Below, piece after piece: positions 8,774 to 17,081 of a stretch of 39,233 bases of DNA (position 1 is its first letter; each line of letters begins with the position of its first letter). Made by a program: the position numbers and the translations under genes. The notes under the pieces are model-generated. The model did not search any database, was not told the origin of the DNA, and saw only the letters and a program-made list of their open reading frames with translations. Origin of the DNA: Cupriavidus sp. U2 (lineage in GTDB: Bacteria > Pseudomonadota > Gammaproteobacteria > Burkholderiales > Burkholderiaceae). The DNA lies in assembly GCF_009663685.2 (NCBI RefSeq), contig NZ_RCOG02000009.1, positions 1 through 39,233 on the forward strand. The letters are read 5' to 3'.

Positions 8774-9298
8774 TCAGGTACGCGCCTCGGTGGCGAAGGC
8801 GAAGCGCGTCGCCGCACCTTCGCCCTGGCGCGACAGCACCAGCGTCTTGTCCTGGGGCAGCTCGACGGTGGCCGCGGCATAGTCGGCGGCGAACGGCAGT
8901 TCGCGGCCGCCACGGTCCGCCAGCACGGCCAGCGCCACGCGCGCGGGCCGGCCATAGTCGAACAGTTCGTTGACGGCGGCGCGGATCGTGCGGCCGGTGG
9001 CCAGCACATCGTCGATCAGCAGGACATTGCGGTCTTCGACGGCAAATGGCAGCGTGGTCGGCTGGGCCTGGCTGTGCAGCCCCTTCTTGGCATAGTCGTC
9101 GCGGTGGAAGGCCACGTTGATCACACCGTGCTCGCCCAGCTTCAGGTCCGCCGCCAGCCGCTCGGCAATCCAGGCGCCACCGGAATGGATGCCCGCCACG
9201 GACCAGCGCGCCCGGTCACTGGACGGCATCAGGGCCTGGGCCTGGTCGCGCAGCGCGTGATATAGCGCCTCTGCGTCGGGGGTAGAGGTCTGAGTCAT
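8774..9298 (-). CDS. pyrR: PyrR-family bifunctional regulator / uracil phosphoribosyltransferase
   Basis: PyrR in Gram-positives binds pyr mRNA and attenuates transcription; many homologues also have uracil phosphoribosyltransferase activity. The 174-residue protein contains the type I PRPP-binding loop [20 protein letters not shown] (residues 92-111) and an upstream [11 protein letters not shown] segment as in PyrR. Its ATG overlaps the ruvX stop by four bases, so translation is probably coupled. I looked for a PyrR-type anti-antiterminator in the 92 bases before pyrB and saw no convincing structure, so a regulatory role here is inference from family membership. Confidence 0.9.
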   Translation of the reverse strand: MTQTSTPDAEALYHALRDQAQALMPSSDRARWSVAGIHSGGAWIAERLAADLKLGEHGVINVAFHRDDYAKKGLHSQAQPTTLPFAVEDRNVLLIDDVLATGRTIRAAVNELFDYGRPARVALAVLADRGGRELPFAADYAAATVELPQDKTLVLSRQGEGAATRFAFATEART

Positions 9299-9732
9299 AG
9301 CGGGATTTCGTCGAAATACTGTTGCAGGATGATCCGGGCGGCCTCGGCATCGAGCGCCCCGCGCTTTGCCCCGGCCATCGAGGCAGCGCGCGACGAATAG
9401 CGTTCGTCCACCCAGTCCACGGGCAGGTTGAACCGCCCGTTCAACTGGTTGCCAAAGCGGCGCGCAAGCCGCATCGACGCCTGTTCCGCGTCATCGGGGG
9501 CGGCTTCGGGGTTGACCGGCATGCCGACCACCAGCCGCACCGGCGACCATTCCTGGATCAGCGCGCCAACCGCGTCGAAGCGGGCCTCGACCGTCACATT
9601 CGGGAGTATGGTGAGCGCGCGGGCTTGCCGGGTGATGAAATTCCCGAGCGCCACGCCGATTTTTTTCTCGCCATAGTCGAAGGCGAGCACCGTGCCGTCG
9701 CGGGGCGTCTCGCGCCCCGCCTGCTCAGGCAT
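9295..9732 (-). CDS. ruvX: Putative pre-16S rRNA nuclease / Holliday junction resolvase-like protein
   Basis: RuvX (YqgF) has an RNase H-like fold and is linked to maturation of the 16S rRNA 5' end. Resolvase activity was proposed from structural similarity. The 145-residue protein shows the first catalytic strand [17 protein letters not shown] (Asp of DYG), the [17 protein letters not shown] loop, the DERYSSRAA segment with the second acidic pair and the C-terminal [15 protein letters not shown]. It overlaps yqgE by eight bases and pyrR by four. The yqgE-ruvX pairing is common in proteobacteria. Confidence 0.93.
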   Translation of the reverse strand: MPEQAGRETPRDGTVLAFDYGEKKIGVALGNFITRQARALTILPNVTVEARFDAVGALIQEWSPVRLVVGMPVNPEAAPDDAEQASMRLARRFGNQLNGRFNLPVDWVDERYSSRAASMAGAKRGALDAEAARIILQQYFDEIPL

Positions 9733-10306
9733 GCCCGGCCTCGCCCGACAGCATCGTCACGTCGATGCCAAGCAGGCGCACGGCCGCCGCGAAACGCTCT
9801 TCGGGCGGCACGCTGAAAATGATTTCGGGATCGGCCTGGACGGTCAGCCAGCCGTTGCGGCTCAGTTCTTCCTCGAGCTGTCCGGCGCCCCAGCCCGCAT
9901 AGCCGAGCGTCAGCAGGAACCGGTGCGGGCCGCTGCCGTTGGCCACGGCTTCGAGCACGTCCTTGGATGTGGTCATTTCCAGCCCGCCGGGCACCGCCAG
10001 CGACGACACATAGATGCCGACCGGATCATGCAGCACAAAGCCGCGCTCGGTCTGCACCGGGCCGCCGAAGTAGACCGGCTGGTGGGCAACAGGCTGGATT
10101 TCGAGCTTGAGATCGATCTTGTCGAACAGCGTGGCCATGTCGATGTCGATCGGCCGGTTGATCACCAGGCCGAGCGCGCCGCGCTCGTTATGCTCGCAAA
10201 GGTAGACAACGGAACCCGAAAACGTCGGATCGGCCATGCCGGGCATGGCAATCAGGAACTGATTGGTGAGATTGATGGAAGCTTCGGGCGTCGCCATGGC
10301 TTGCAT
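9725..10306 (-). CDS. yqgE: YqgE/AlgH family protein (UPF0301)
   Basis: This family is conserved in proteobacteria but its biochemical role is unclear. AlgH was named for an effect on alginate gene regulation in Pseudomonas. The protein of about 193 residues has the family's opening [10 protein letters not shown], followed by [36 protein letters not shown] and [17 protein letters not shown]. The start could be the ATG at 10306 or the one at 10297, three codons later. Neither has a strong ribosome binding site. It is the first gene of the yqgE-ruvX-pyrR-pyrB-pyrC'-plsC run. Confidence 0.9.
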   Translation of the reverse strand: MQAMATPEASINLTNQFLIAMPGMADPTFSGSVVYLCEHNERGALGLVINRPIDIDMATLFDKIDLKLEIQPVAHQPVYFGGPVQTERGFVLHDPVGIYVSSLAVPGGLEMTTSKDVLEAVANGSGPHRFLLTLGYAGWGAGQLEEELSRNGWLTVQADPEIIFSVPPEERFAAAVRLLGIDVTMLSGEAGHA

Positions 10307-10381
10307 TCTACCAAATCGCACCCCGGCTGCTGCGGAAAACTTCTGCCCGCAAGCGCACTTTACGGCGCGCGCCGGGTGGGC

Positions 10382-11098
10382 TCAGTCCCCGGCCGACTTC
10401 AGCGCCACCATGTCTTCGGGCGTCAGCCAGCGCCATTCGCCCAGCGCCAGCGCCGGGTCCAGCCGCAGGCCGCCAATCGCGCTGCGATGCAGGGCCGTCA
10501 CATGGTTGCCAGTGGCCGCCACCATCCGCTTGACCTGGTGATACTTGCCCTGCAGCAGCGACAGCCGCAGGCTGCGCTCGCCGGTCGCCTCGCAGGCATG
10601 CGCGGCAATCGGGGCCGGTTCGTCGTCCAGCTGCACGCCGGCGCGCAGGGCTTGCACCTGCTCGGGCGTTACCGGATCGAACGTGGTCACCTCGTACACC
10701 TTGGGCACCTGCTTCTTCGGCGACGTCTGGGCGTGGATGAACTGGCCGTCGTCGGTCAGCAGCAGCAGGCCCGTGGTGTCGTGGTCGAGCCGCCCCACCG
10801 CCTGCACCTCGCGCTGGCGCAGCGGCACCGGCAGCAGGTTGTAGACGCTGGGATGATGGCGCGGCCGCTGCGAGCATTCGTAGCCGGCCGGCTTGTTCAG
10901 CATCAGGTAGGCCTTGGTGCAGGCCAGCCATTCCTCGCCGTCGACGGTCAGGCGCAGGCCGTCAACCTCGAAGCGTGCACCCGGGTCCTCGCACAGTTCG
11001 CCGTTGACCTCCACCAGCCCCGCCTCCACCAGGTCGCCACAATAGCGGCGGGTGCCGAAGCCTTGGGATTGCAGGATGCGGTCGAGTGTAATGGCCAT
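10382..11098 (-). CDS. rsuA: 16S rRNA pseudouridine(516) synthase
   Basis: RsuA isomerises U516 of 16S rRNA to pseudouridine during small-subunit assembly. The 238-residue protein has an N-terminal S4 RNA-binding domain (residues 1-50). The catalytic block AVGRLDHDTTGLLLLTDDG (Asp of GRLD) begins near residue 100. The C-terminal part has LQGKYHQVKRMVAATGN, the RsuA/RluB/E/F type motif III. LNKPAGYECS marks motif I. It lies 75 bases upstream (in genomic order) of yqgE on the same strand and is divergent from phr. RluE or RluB are alternatives within the family, but the length and S4 domain favour RsuA. Confidence 0.9.
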   Translation of the reverse strand: MAITLDRILQSQGFGTRRYCGDLVEAGLVEVNGELCEDPGARFEVDGLRLTVDGEEWLACTKAYLMLNKPAGYECSQRPRHHPSVYNLLPVPLRQREVQAVGRLDHDTTGLLLLTDDGQFIHAQTSPKKQVPKVYEVTTFDPVTPEQVQALRAGVQLDDEPAPIAAHACEATGERSLRLSLLQGKYHQVKRMVAATGNHVTALHRSAIGGLRLDPALALGEWRWLTPEDMVALKSAGD

Positions 11099-11162
11099 GA
11101 GTGATCTGGAAACTGCTTGTAAACGGTAGGGAAGTATCTGGAGGCTATGTTAGGTTACGGCG

Positions 11163-12698
11163 ATGTCGAGATCACCTTCCCCTGCGCCCGCACCGGGCGA
11201 CCGTCTGCCTTACCGGATTGACCGGCAATTCGCGCGCGGCCTGGTCTGGTTCCGGCGCGACCTGCGCATGGACGACCACGCGGCGCTGCATTATGCCCTC
11301 AAGCACTGCCAACAGGTATGGTGCGTGTTCGTGTTCGATCGCGAAATCCTCGATCCGCTGCGCGAACGCGGGCTCAAGGCCGACCGGCGCATCGAATTCA
11401 TCCTGAAATCGCTGGACCCGCTGCGGCAGGCGCTGACCGATGCCGGCGGCGGCCTGATCGTGCTCGACGATCGGGCGCGCACGGCCATCCCCCGGCTGGC
11501 TGCGGAACTCGATGTCGAGGCGGTGTTCGCGAACCACGACTACGAGCCCATCGCCAAAGACCGAGACGCCACCGTGCGCCAGGCGTTGGCGGCGGACGGG
11601 CGCGAACTTTTCACGTTCAAGGACCAAGTGATCTTCGAGGCGAGCGAGATCCTGACCGGCCAGGACCAGCCCTTCAGCGTATTCACGCCGTACAAGAACG
11701 CGTGGCTGAAGGCGCTGCGGCCATTCGACCTGCGTCCCTATCCGGTCGACACATACCGCAGGGCGCTGGCCCCGGTGCCGGCCACGCACCGGAAGGCACT
11801 GCCCACGCTTGAGTCGCTGGGCTTTGCGCCGAGCAATCTAAAGGAGATTGCGATGCCTACGGGCATGGATGGCGCCCAGGCGCTATTCCGCGAATTCCAA
11901 ACCCGCATGGGCGATTACGGCCAGCGCCGCGACTTCCCGGCGCTGCGCGGCCCGAGCTACCTATCCGTGCATCTGCGTTTTGGCACGATTTCGGTCCGCG
12001 CGCTGGCGCGTACCGCGCACGACACCGTGCAGCGGGGCGGCACTGCCGCCGCCGGGGCCGCCATCTGGCTGTCCGAACTGATCTGGCGGGATTTCTATTT
12101 CATGATCCTGCACCACCACCCGCGCCTGGCCGAGGGCAAGTCGTACCATCCGGAATACGATGCGATCCGCTGGGTCGACCTTCAAACCGGGAACGAGTAT
12201 TTCGAGGCCTGGTGCCAGGCCCAGACCGGCTACCCGCTGGTGGACGCCGCCATGCTGCAGATCCGCCAGAGCGGCTACATGCATAACCGGCTGCGCATGG
12301 TCACCGCCAGCTTTCTGGTCAAGGACCTGGGCGTGGACTGGCGCCGTGGCGAGCAATACTTTGCCGACCAGCTTAACGATTTCGATTTCTCGGCAAACAA
12401 CGGCGGCTGGCAGTGGGCCGCCTCGACCGGCTGCGACGCACAGCCCTACTTCCGCATCTTCAACCCTGTCACCCAATCGGAGAAATTCGACCCGCAGGGC
12501 CGCTTCATCCGCAAATACCTGCCGGTGCTGGCAAAGCTGCCGGACAAGTACATCCATTCGCCATGGACGGCGCCCGACGATGTGTTGGCTGCGGCCGGAG
12601 TCCGTCTGGGTGAAAACTACCCGCGCCCCATCGTGCAACATGGCGTTGCACGGATGGAGGCGTTGGAGCGGTATGGGGCGGTGAAGGGGGCAAAATGA
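11163..12698 (+). CDS. phr: Deoxyribodipyrimidine photo-lyase (class I)
   Basis: Photolyase uses FADH- and a light-harvesting antenna to split UV-induced cyclobutane pyrimidine dimers. The 511-residue protein starts with a proline-rich tail of about 20 residues before the antenna domain motif GLVWFRRDLRMDDHAAL. The C-terminal FAD domain has LSELIWRDFYFMIL, YPLVDAAMLQIRQSGYMHNR and the flavin-binding FADQLNDFDFSANNGGWQWA. The photolyase-type STGCDAQPYFRIFNP follows and supports repair activity rather than a cryptochrome. It is divergent from rsuA with 64 bases between them. The strong A+T shift begins right after its stop codon. Confidence 0.95.
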   Translation: MSRSPSPAPAPGDRLPYRIDRQFARGLVWFRRDLRMDDHAALHYALKHCQQVWCVFVFDREILDPLRERGLKADRRIEFILKSLDPLRQALTDAGGGLIVLDDRARTAIPRLAAELDVEAVFANHDYEPIAKDRDATVRQALAADGRELFTFKDQVIFEASEILTGQDQPFSVFTPYKNAWLKALRPFDLRPYPVDTYRRALAPVPATHRKALPTLESLGFAPSNLKEIAMPTGMDGAQALFREFQTRMGDYGQRRDFPALRGPSYLSVHLRFGTISVRALARTAHDTVQRGGTAAAGAAIWLSELIWRDFYFMILHHHPRLAEGKSYHPEYDAIRWVDLQTGNEYFEAWCQAQTGYPLVDAAMLQIRQSGYMHNRLRMVTASFLVKDLGVDWRRGEQYFADQLNDFDFSANNGGWQWAASTGCDAQPYFRIFNPVTQSEKFDPQGRFIRKYLPVLAKLPDKYIHSPWTAPDDVLAAAGVRLGENYPRPIVQHGVARMEALERYGAVKGAK

Positions 12699-12845
12699 AC
12701 TTAGGCTCAGTGATGGCAAGAATACGATGCCCGAATAGATGTCCCTTCCTCACACCTCAATCCAGTTGCATGCGGCAGCCTGAGCATGACGCGGAATGAA
12801 ACTATTTTGTCGCTAAGGTGCTGCAGAATGCATTTGCACCCCTAT

Positions 12846-12899
12846 GTTGAGCTGTTATCAGCTAATTGGGGAAACATGCAAATTTGTCCCCAACTCAAC
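12846..12899. other. Compact nested inverted repeats (possible three-way stem structure) downstream of phr
   Basis: An outer pair GTTGAG (12846-12851) / CTCAAC (12894-12899) encloses two hairpins: AGCTG-TTAT-CAGCT (12850-12863), and TTGGGGA / TCCCCAA (12866-12872 / 12887-12893) around a 14-base loop that contains the palindrome CAAATTTG. Outer and first inner stems share two bases, so they would compete or shorten each other. No U-run follows, so it is not a standard terminator. The remaining sequence from 12699 to 12956 holds no supported gene. Confidence 0.4.
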
Positions 12900-12956
12900 G
12901 ATGCTAGCATCCGGCGTTAAATGGCACTGCCATCCAGCTCGTTTCCGGCCTGCAAG

Positions 12957-13175
12957 CTATTCGTCGGCCCGGTAATACACAGCGCGCCGATAGATTCGTC
13001 CATGGGTGAACCGAATTGCAATTAAGTTGCGAAAACACATATGGCTTCCGCAGCCACGGCCATAGATGCCACAGAGAAACAGTGAAAAGACGAATCCAAT
13101 AAACGCTAACGACCACGCGAGCGGGCTATTTTTCTTCGGGGTTGAGCGACCCCGTGCACGCTTGGAGAAGCGTTC
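12957..13175 (-). other. Open frame of 72 codons without a start codon, one predicted membrane helix, out of frame with the GT2 gene
   Basis: Downstream of and partly overlapping the glycosyltransferase gene, one frame is open from 13175 to a TAG at 12957-12959. Its translation has a basic N-terminal part, a hydrophobic stretch WSLAFIGFVFSLFLCGIYG, then a Cys- and Arg-rich tail ending IYRRAVYYRADE. Its only ATG is at codon 46, after the helix, and it has no GTG or TTG. Removing one base from the five-T run at 13129-13133 would join it in frame to the end of the glycosyltransferase. It may therefore be a frameshifted C-terminal extension, a decayed small gene, or chance. I do not recognise the sequence. 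Confidence 0.3.
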
Positions 13176-13941
13176 TCATCACTCGCATGTTGCCACTGAA
13201 CGTACTGATTTTCGTCGGTACTTCCCCGGCTGGATACTTGCGCGAAGTAGCAATCTCCTGACATCGATAACCAAGACGCGGCGCTCGATGCGAGAGATAG
13301 GCGAGCAATTCATACTCGCGAAAAATATCGCGAAAAGGTGCAACTGCCGGATCCAACAGCAGGCGCTTGCTGTACGCACGGAATCCTTGGGTCGTATCAG
13401 TCCAGCGGAAACCCGAACTGATGCTCAGGGCAGGCGCATGTATAAACCGGATTGCCAAGTCGCGCATAATCGGGGTATTCTCCGCGACACCACCAGCAAT
13501 AAACCGGGATGCTTGGACAAAATCTACACCTTCGATCAGAGCCTGGATGAACTGCGGGATGGCGGCAGGATCGTCCTTATCGTTACCGTCAATGGTGATA
13601 ATCCCGTCATAGTTGTTTTCCAACGCAAACGCATAAGCGCATCGCAATTGGGCACTAAGTTTTCCAGGACCGGTTTTAACAATTAATCCGGCCACCTTCT
13701 GTTGATGGAGGAACGCCATGTCGAGGGAATCATCAGTGCTACCACCGTCGACAATGATAATGTCCGCGATCCTTGAAATTTCCAACGTGCTCATTTTTTG
13801 CAACAGACTTCGAATTCTATTGCCTTCGTTAATCACGGGCATAACGATGCACCAGGGTTGCGTACGCCCGCGCCACAATGAGACATCGAACGACGGCACC
13901 TGCCATTCTGGCCTGATACTTGTATGGACGATTTTATGCAT
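13126..13941 (-). CDS. Glycosyltransferase family 2, DPM1-like
   Basis: The protein looks like a nucleotide-sugar-dependent GT-A transferase of the kind that loads a hexose on polyprenyl phosphate. The 271 residues contain CIVMPVINEGNRIRSLL (start of the GT2 domain), IIIVDGGSTDDSL, IITIDGNDKDDP (the DxD-like metal site) and FRWTDTTQGFRAYSKRLL, as in DPM1-type enzymes. The C-terminal KYPAGEVPTKISTFSGNM is also typical. No membrane helix is encoded before the stop; the next frame would add one if a single base were removed (see the neighbouring open frame). It is the last gene of the island, 13 bases after the SMR-type gene. The donor sugar cannot be read from the sequence. Confidence 0.83.
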   Translation of the reverse strand: MHKIVHTSIRPEWQVPSFDVSLWRGRTQPWCIVMPVINEGNRIRSLLQKMSTLEISRIADIIIVDGGSTDDSLDMAFLHQQKVAGLIVKTGPGKLSAQLRCAYAFALENNYDGIITIDGNDKDDPAAIPQFIQALIEGVDFVQASRFIAGGVAENTPIMRDLAIRFIHAPALSISSGFRWTDTTQGFRAYSKRLLLDPAVAPFRDIFREYELLAYLSHRAPRLGYRCQEIATSRKYPAGEVPTKISTFSGNMRVMRTLLQACTGSLNPEEK

Positions 13942-13954
13942 TACTAACTCTTCG

Positions 13955-14314
13955 TTAGGCAGCGACTTTAGCCGAAATTAGCATTACACCAGCGATGACC
14001 AGCACAATGCCTACGCCAGTGTTCCAATGGAACGGTTCGCGAAAAACGATGACGGACATCATTGCGACCGTGGCAATCGCCCCAGAAGTCAATACAGGAT
14101 GCGCGACATTCAAAGGAAGTCGCGCAAGGGCGGCCGCATAAAGCAGAAATGCTGCGCCATAAAGCCCTAACCCAAACCAGAATGGCCAGTTACTCAGAGC
14201 AGCATACGGATCATCCAGCGATGGGAATTTTCTTGGTGGAATCATTGCCATCTTCACGAGCACGCTTGCAGAGGCGTTACTGGCAATTCCTAACATAAGA
14301 ATCAGCCACTTCAT
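13955..14314 (-). CDS. Small multidrug resistance (SMR)-type four-helix membrane protein, possible lipid-linked sugar flippase
   Basis: The 119-residue protein has the size and four-helix plan of SMR/ArnE-type proteins. It opens MKWLILMLGIASNASASVLV and ends with the helix TGVGIVLVIAGVMLISAK. The loop ALARLPLNVAHPVLTSGAIA resembles the conserved 'LP...AYP...G' region of the family. I chose the ATG at 14314: AGGAG lies nine bases upstream, and the ATG overlaps the stop of the upstream isomerase gene by four bases. Placed among polyprenyl-phosphate glycosyltransferases, a role like ArnE/ArnF or GtrA in moving a lipid-linked sugar across the inner membrane is more likely than drug efflux. That role is inferred from context. 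Confidence 0.8.
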   Translation of the reverse strand: MKWLILMLGIASNASASVLVKMAMIPPRKFPSLDDPYAALSNWPFWFGLGLYGAAFLLYAAALARLPLNVAHPVLTSGAIATVAMMSVIVFREPFHWNTGVGIVLVIAGVMLISAKVAA

Positions 14315-15150
14315 GCAGGTGAACTCCTGTGTGAAGGGCCATACCATAGCTTAGTCGCCGCCACCGCCCTCCGTACCGCGTCCAAAGGAGCCTCGTCGGT
14401 GGTGGCTACCATTTCAATCGAGACAAGCTGCTGTTCTGGCATCGCCGTGGACAGCGCCCTCGCCATAGCCTCATGGTCTGTGCCGCCATCGCCTATTGGC
14501 ACTAACAGTGGCTCGCTCACATGAACATGGCCAATTAATTCTCCGTGCCGAGCGAGCATTTCGAAAGGTGATTCGCCATTAATGGTCAGTGCGCCCGTAT
14601 CAAACTGCATACGGATACTTGGATGATTGACAGCACGAACTACCGTCGCCGTTTCCTCGCAATTCGTCATAAAATTCGAACCATAGCAACTCGGAGTGGG
14701 CTCAAGGCAGAACATAACACCGTGCGACGAGGCGATATCGCCAAGTTCCGCAAAAAAGGGCACCGCCATTTCCCACGCGGCGGCATTCGATAAAGCACCT
14801 CGATCGCGATTTCTTGGTGAACCGAAAACAAGGCGCGTTGCGCCGAGAAGGCTTCCAATCCGCGCCACAGACGACAGACGTTTCAGCATAGCGCCGCGCG
14901 ACGCGGCGTCGCCGAATAAATTCAATCCGACACTATTGAACAAAAGCGATTGCATACCGGTTATCTCGATGCCAGCCGCAATCCATTTGTCTCGTACAAC
15001 ACGTACGTCACAATCCTTTACATTATCCGGGTCAGGAAAATATTTTCCTGGGGCTATATCAATAGCATCGACTGCAAACCTGTGAAGCAGCGTTTGCACG
15101 GCGGCGTCTTCATCGACATTCCAGGCAATATTTGAGATAGCGATTCTCAC
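14311..15150 (-). CDS. Sugar phosphate isomerase/epimerase-like TIM-barrel protein
   Basis: The 279-residue protein has the xylose isomerase-like TIM-barrel (AP endonuclease family 2) pattern. MRIAISNIAWNVDED forms the first strand. VMFCLEPTPSCYGSNF carries a metal-binding Glu, and MQFDTGALTINGE and LIGHVHVSEPLLVPIGDG carry further Asp and His ligands. The late strand LVSIEMVATTDEAPLD ends with another Glu. Enzymes of this family isomerise or epimerise sugars and sugar acids using a divalent metal. Which sugar is used here is unknown. It overlaps the genes on both sides by four bases, so its product is probably needed in step with the SMR and epimerase-like proteins. Confidence 0.8.
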   Translation of the reverse strand: MRIAISNIAWNVDEDAAVQTLLHRFAVDAIDIAPGKYFPDPDNVKDCDVRVVRDKWIAAGIEITGMQSLLFNSVGLNLFGDAASRGAMLKRLSSVARIGSLLGATRLVFGSPRNRDRGALSNAAAWEMAVPFFAELGDIASSHGVMFCLEPTPSCYGSNFMTNCEETATVVRAVNHPSIRMQFDTGALTINGESPFEMLARHGELIGHVHVSEPLLVPIGDGGTDHEAMARALSTAMPEQQLVSIEMVATTDEAPLDAVRRAVAATKLWYGPSHRSSPA

Positions 15151-15935
15151 GCACTTCCCTCGCTTTTCAACGTTAGCTGCTCGGATTGGGCATATGCGCG
15201 AACAGCCTGCAAGGTGGCGCGGGTATCATACTGATACATACCCGTTGCACCAAAGACGTGCGCGTGACGCGTTCGGAAGTCGTATTGCACGGCGGTCGAA
15301 CTGATTTCGTTTTGGAAGTCTCGCCCGAATCCTTGTGCCGCCAACTCGCGAACCCTAATTGGCTGCGCGGTCAGGTGCACGAGTTTCAAGCCAGCGTGGA
15401 GTGCCGACTGAATGTCGTACCAAAGATTTACCATGGGATAGAACTGAAACATTCCTCGACTATCGATCGACTGCAAATTATTCTCGTTTAGAAGGTCAAA
15501 GACCACGTTCTTGCGTAAGCCAGGACCCACCAAGCCAGGCAGACGTACAATGAGATAATCCGAGAAATGCTCTGATACAAACTCTTCAAGCACAAGCCGA
15601 TGCAGCCCATATGGGTGCAACCCTTCCCTTTCTACGAGGGTATTTTCATCAACGGCTACAGGATCCTTGAAAACGTCTACTGTGCTTATCAACACAAACG
15701 ATTTGCACGACACCGTACGGAGATGGTCTATCAGATCTTGAATCTTCGCACGATCAGCTTGCGGCTCCCTGTTCGCGATCCATTTCTGCGCAGGCGCCCC
15801 TGCGCACACGATCAAATCAAATGTCTTATCGCGGATTTCGTTGATATTATGTGATCTATAAAGCGCATCGAACTCTGTTTGCCGAAGCAGCGTGGACCCG
15901 ACGTATCCCGAATGACCAATTAATGCCGTATTCAT
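15147..15935 (-). CDS. NAD(P)-dependent epimerase/dehydratase-like protein (extended SDR)
   Basis: The 262-residue protein has an N-terminal Rossmann motif ALIGHSGYVGSTLLRQ (GxxGxxG form). VLISTVDVFKDP follows (the Ser/Thr strand of sugar-nucleotide SDRs), then HPYGLHRLVLEEFV, where the YxxxK motif reads Y-G-L-H-R, with Arg in place of the usual Lys. LIVRLPGLVGPGLRKN follows. It is shorter than typical epimerases (310-350), so the C-terminal substrate domain is reduced. The changed catalytic Lys and small size leave its activity uncertain; it could be a reductase acting on an unusual sugar. The ATG at 15935 has a very strong GGAGG six bases upstream. It starts 11 bases after the FAD oxidoreductase frame. 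Confidence 0.8.
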   Translation of the reverse strand: MNTALIGHSGYVGSTLLRQTEFDALYRSHNINEIRDKTFDLIVCAGAPAQKWIANREPQADRAKIQDLIDHLRTVSCKSFVLISTVDVFKDPVAVDENTLVEREGLHPYGLHRLVLEEFVSEHFSDYLIVRLPGLVGPGLRKNVVFDLLNENNLQSIDSRGMFQFYPMVNLWYDIQSALHAGLKLVHLTAQPIRVRELAAQGFGRDFQNEISSTAVQYDFRTRHAHVFGATGMYQYDTRATLQAVRAYAQSEQLTLKSEGSA

Positions 15936-15946
15936 ATTAACCTCCT

Positions 15947-17081
15947 TCATTCGGTACCCAGAAAACGCTCGTCGTCCAGCCTTTCGATAACGTCATAGAT
16001 GTTGTCTATCTTGCCTCCAAGAATGGAATAGCATCCCGGCAGCGTCTCGTGCTTTTCGAACAAGATAGGCCGTCCATCGTCCGCCTCATTTTTCTGAAGC
16101 ACGGTTTTTACCTCAAAGAGCGAGTCAACGTAACGAGACTTCGCGACCAATGGCACGTAGCGCGCCGTATCTCTAATCATCCGGTCAACCCTCGTCTCTT
16201 TCGCATACTGTGCCAGACGCTCGTACGGATCGATTACCGCAGAGTCACCCCACTGAACATGAGGTGTGTATCTAACATGCGAAAGCGTATGCAGGCCACG
16301 TGCGGGAAATGGCATCAGAGAAAAAAAAGGCATCCATGACCGTAATCCCGATCTCATTAAGCGGCGCCGGCATTTCGATGAGGGCCATTTCGGTGATCTC
16401 ATGCTTCAACCTTGTCAAGGTACCGGGAAATTCTCCTGAAAGGAGGTTTAAACCGCTGTAGCTACAGTTGAAGACGGTCGGCGCGGATACCCAAATGGAT
16501 TGGCCCGACACATCTCTCAATTTCACAATATTTCCGCGCTCTGCGTCGTGCACGATGGATGTCGCCGTGGTGCCAAAGCGCACTTCAACGCCGTTCATGG
16601 TGAGCGCCCGTTGCGCCCATGAGGCGAGCAGAGTCGTATCGAAGGCATATTCTTCTACAAGAAAAACATCTTCGATCAGTTTTGGGGAGAATAACTCCTT
16701 CAATATAGGGGGTGCTTGCTCAGTCTTCGCACCGATCTCCTCGCAAAAACGTACAAACTGACGCGCGCTAACCTTGGAATTTCGCCGAGCGACCGCGTAG
16801 AGCTTAGTGAAGTCGTGTTTGATGGCACTTGACCAGTCCTTGATGAACCGGGGCAAGTTTATCCGACTACGATATGCAGTCGTGAAACTCCTGGGATAGT
16901 GATACCCGTTGTGAACGCGTGCCTGGTTGGTATAAGACGCCCGTGATAGCAGCGCGTCTTCGCGTTCCACAACGATGATTCGTTTCAGACCCCTCTGTTC
17001 CGCCAGATAAACAGCTATCGTACAACCGTAGAATCCACCACCGATAACGACTGCATCGTATTCTTTAGAAATATCCATCAC
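15947..17081 (-). pseudogene. FAD-dependent oxidoreductase (DAO-like), split by a one-base frameshift in an A/T homopolymer
   Basis: The first frame (17081 to 16272) begins with a dinucleotide-binding motif VVIGGGFYGCTIAVYLAEQ, then VEREDALLSRASYTNQ and ARVHNGYHYPRSF, as in FAD oxidoreductases found in polysaccharide clusters. After ITVMDAFF the frame goes wrong and stops. The second frame (to 15947) continues the family sequence as SLMPFPARGLHTLSHVRYT and runs to a normal C terminus. Removing one base from the run of eight A (plus strand) at 16321-16328 restores a 377-residue protein. The rest of the gene shows no decay. The cause may be a recent mutation, a phase-variable tract or a sequencing error. 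Substrate unknown; by context it may oxidise a sugar or amino-sugar intermediate. Its ATG overlaps the GtrB-like gene by four bases. Confidence 0.85.

Noticed and set aside
12904..13116. A 70-codon minus-strand frame starting MVVSVYWIRLF
   Set aside because: A different frame in the same stretch has a better membrane-helix pattern. This one has no ribosome binding site or recognisable sequence.
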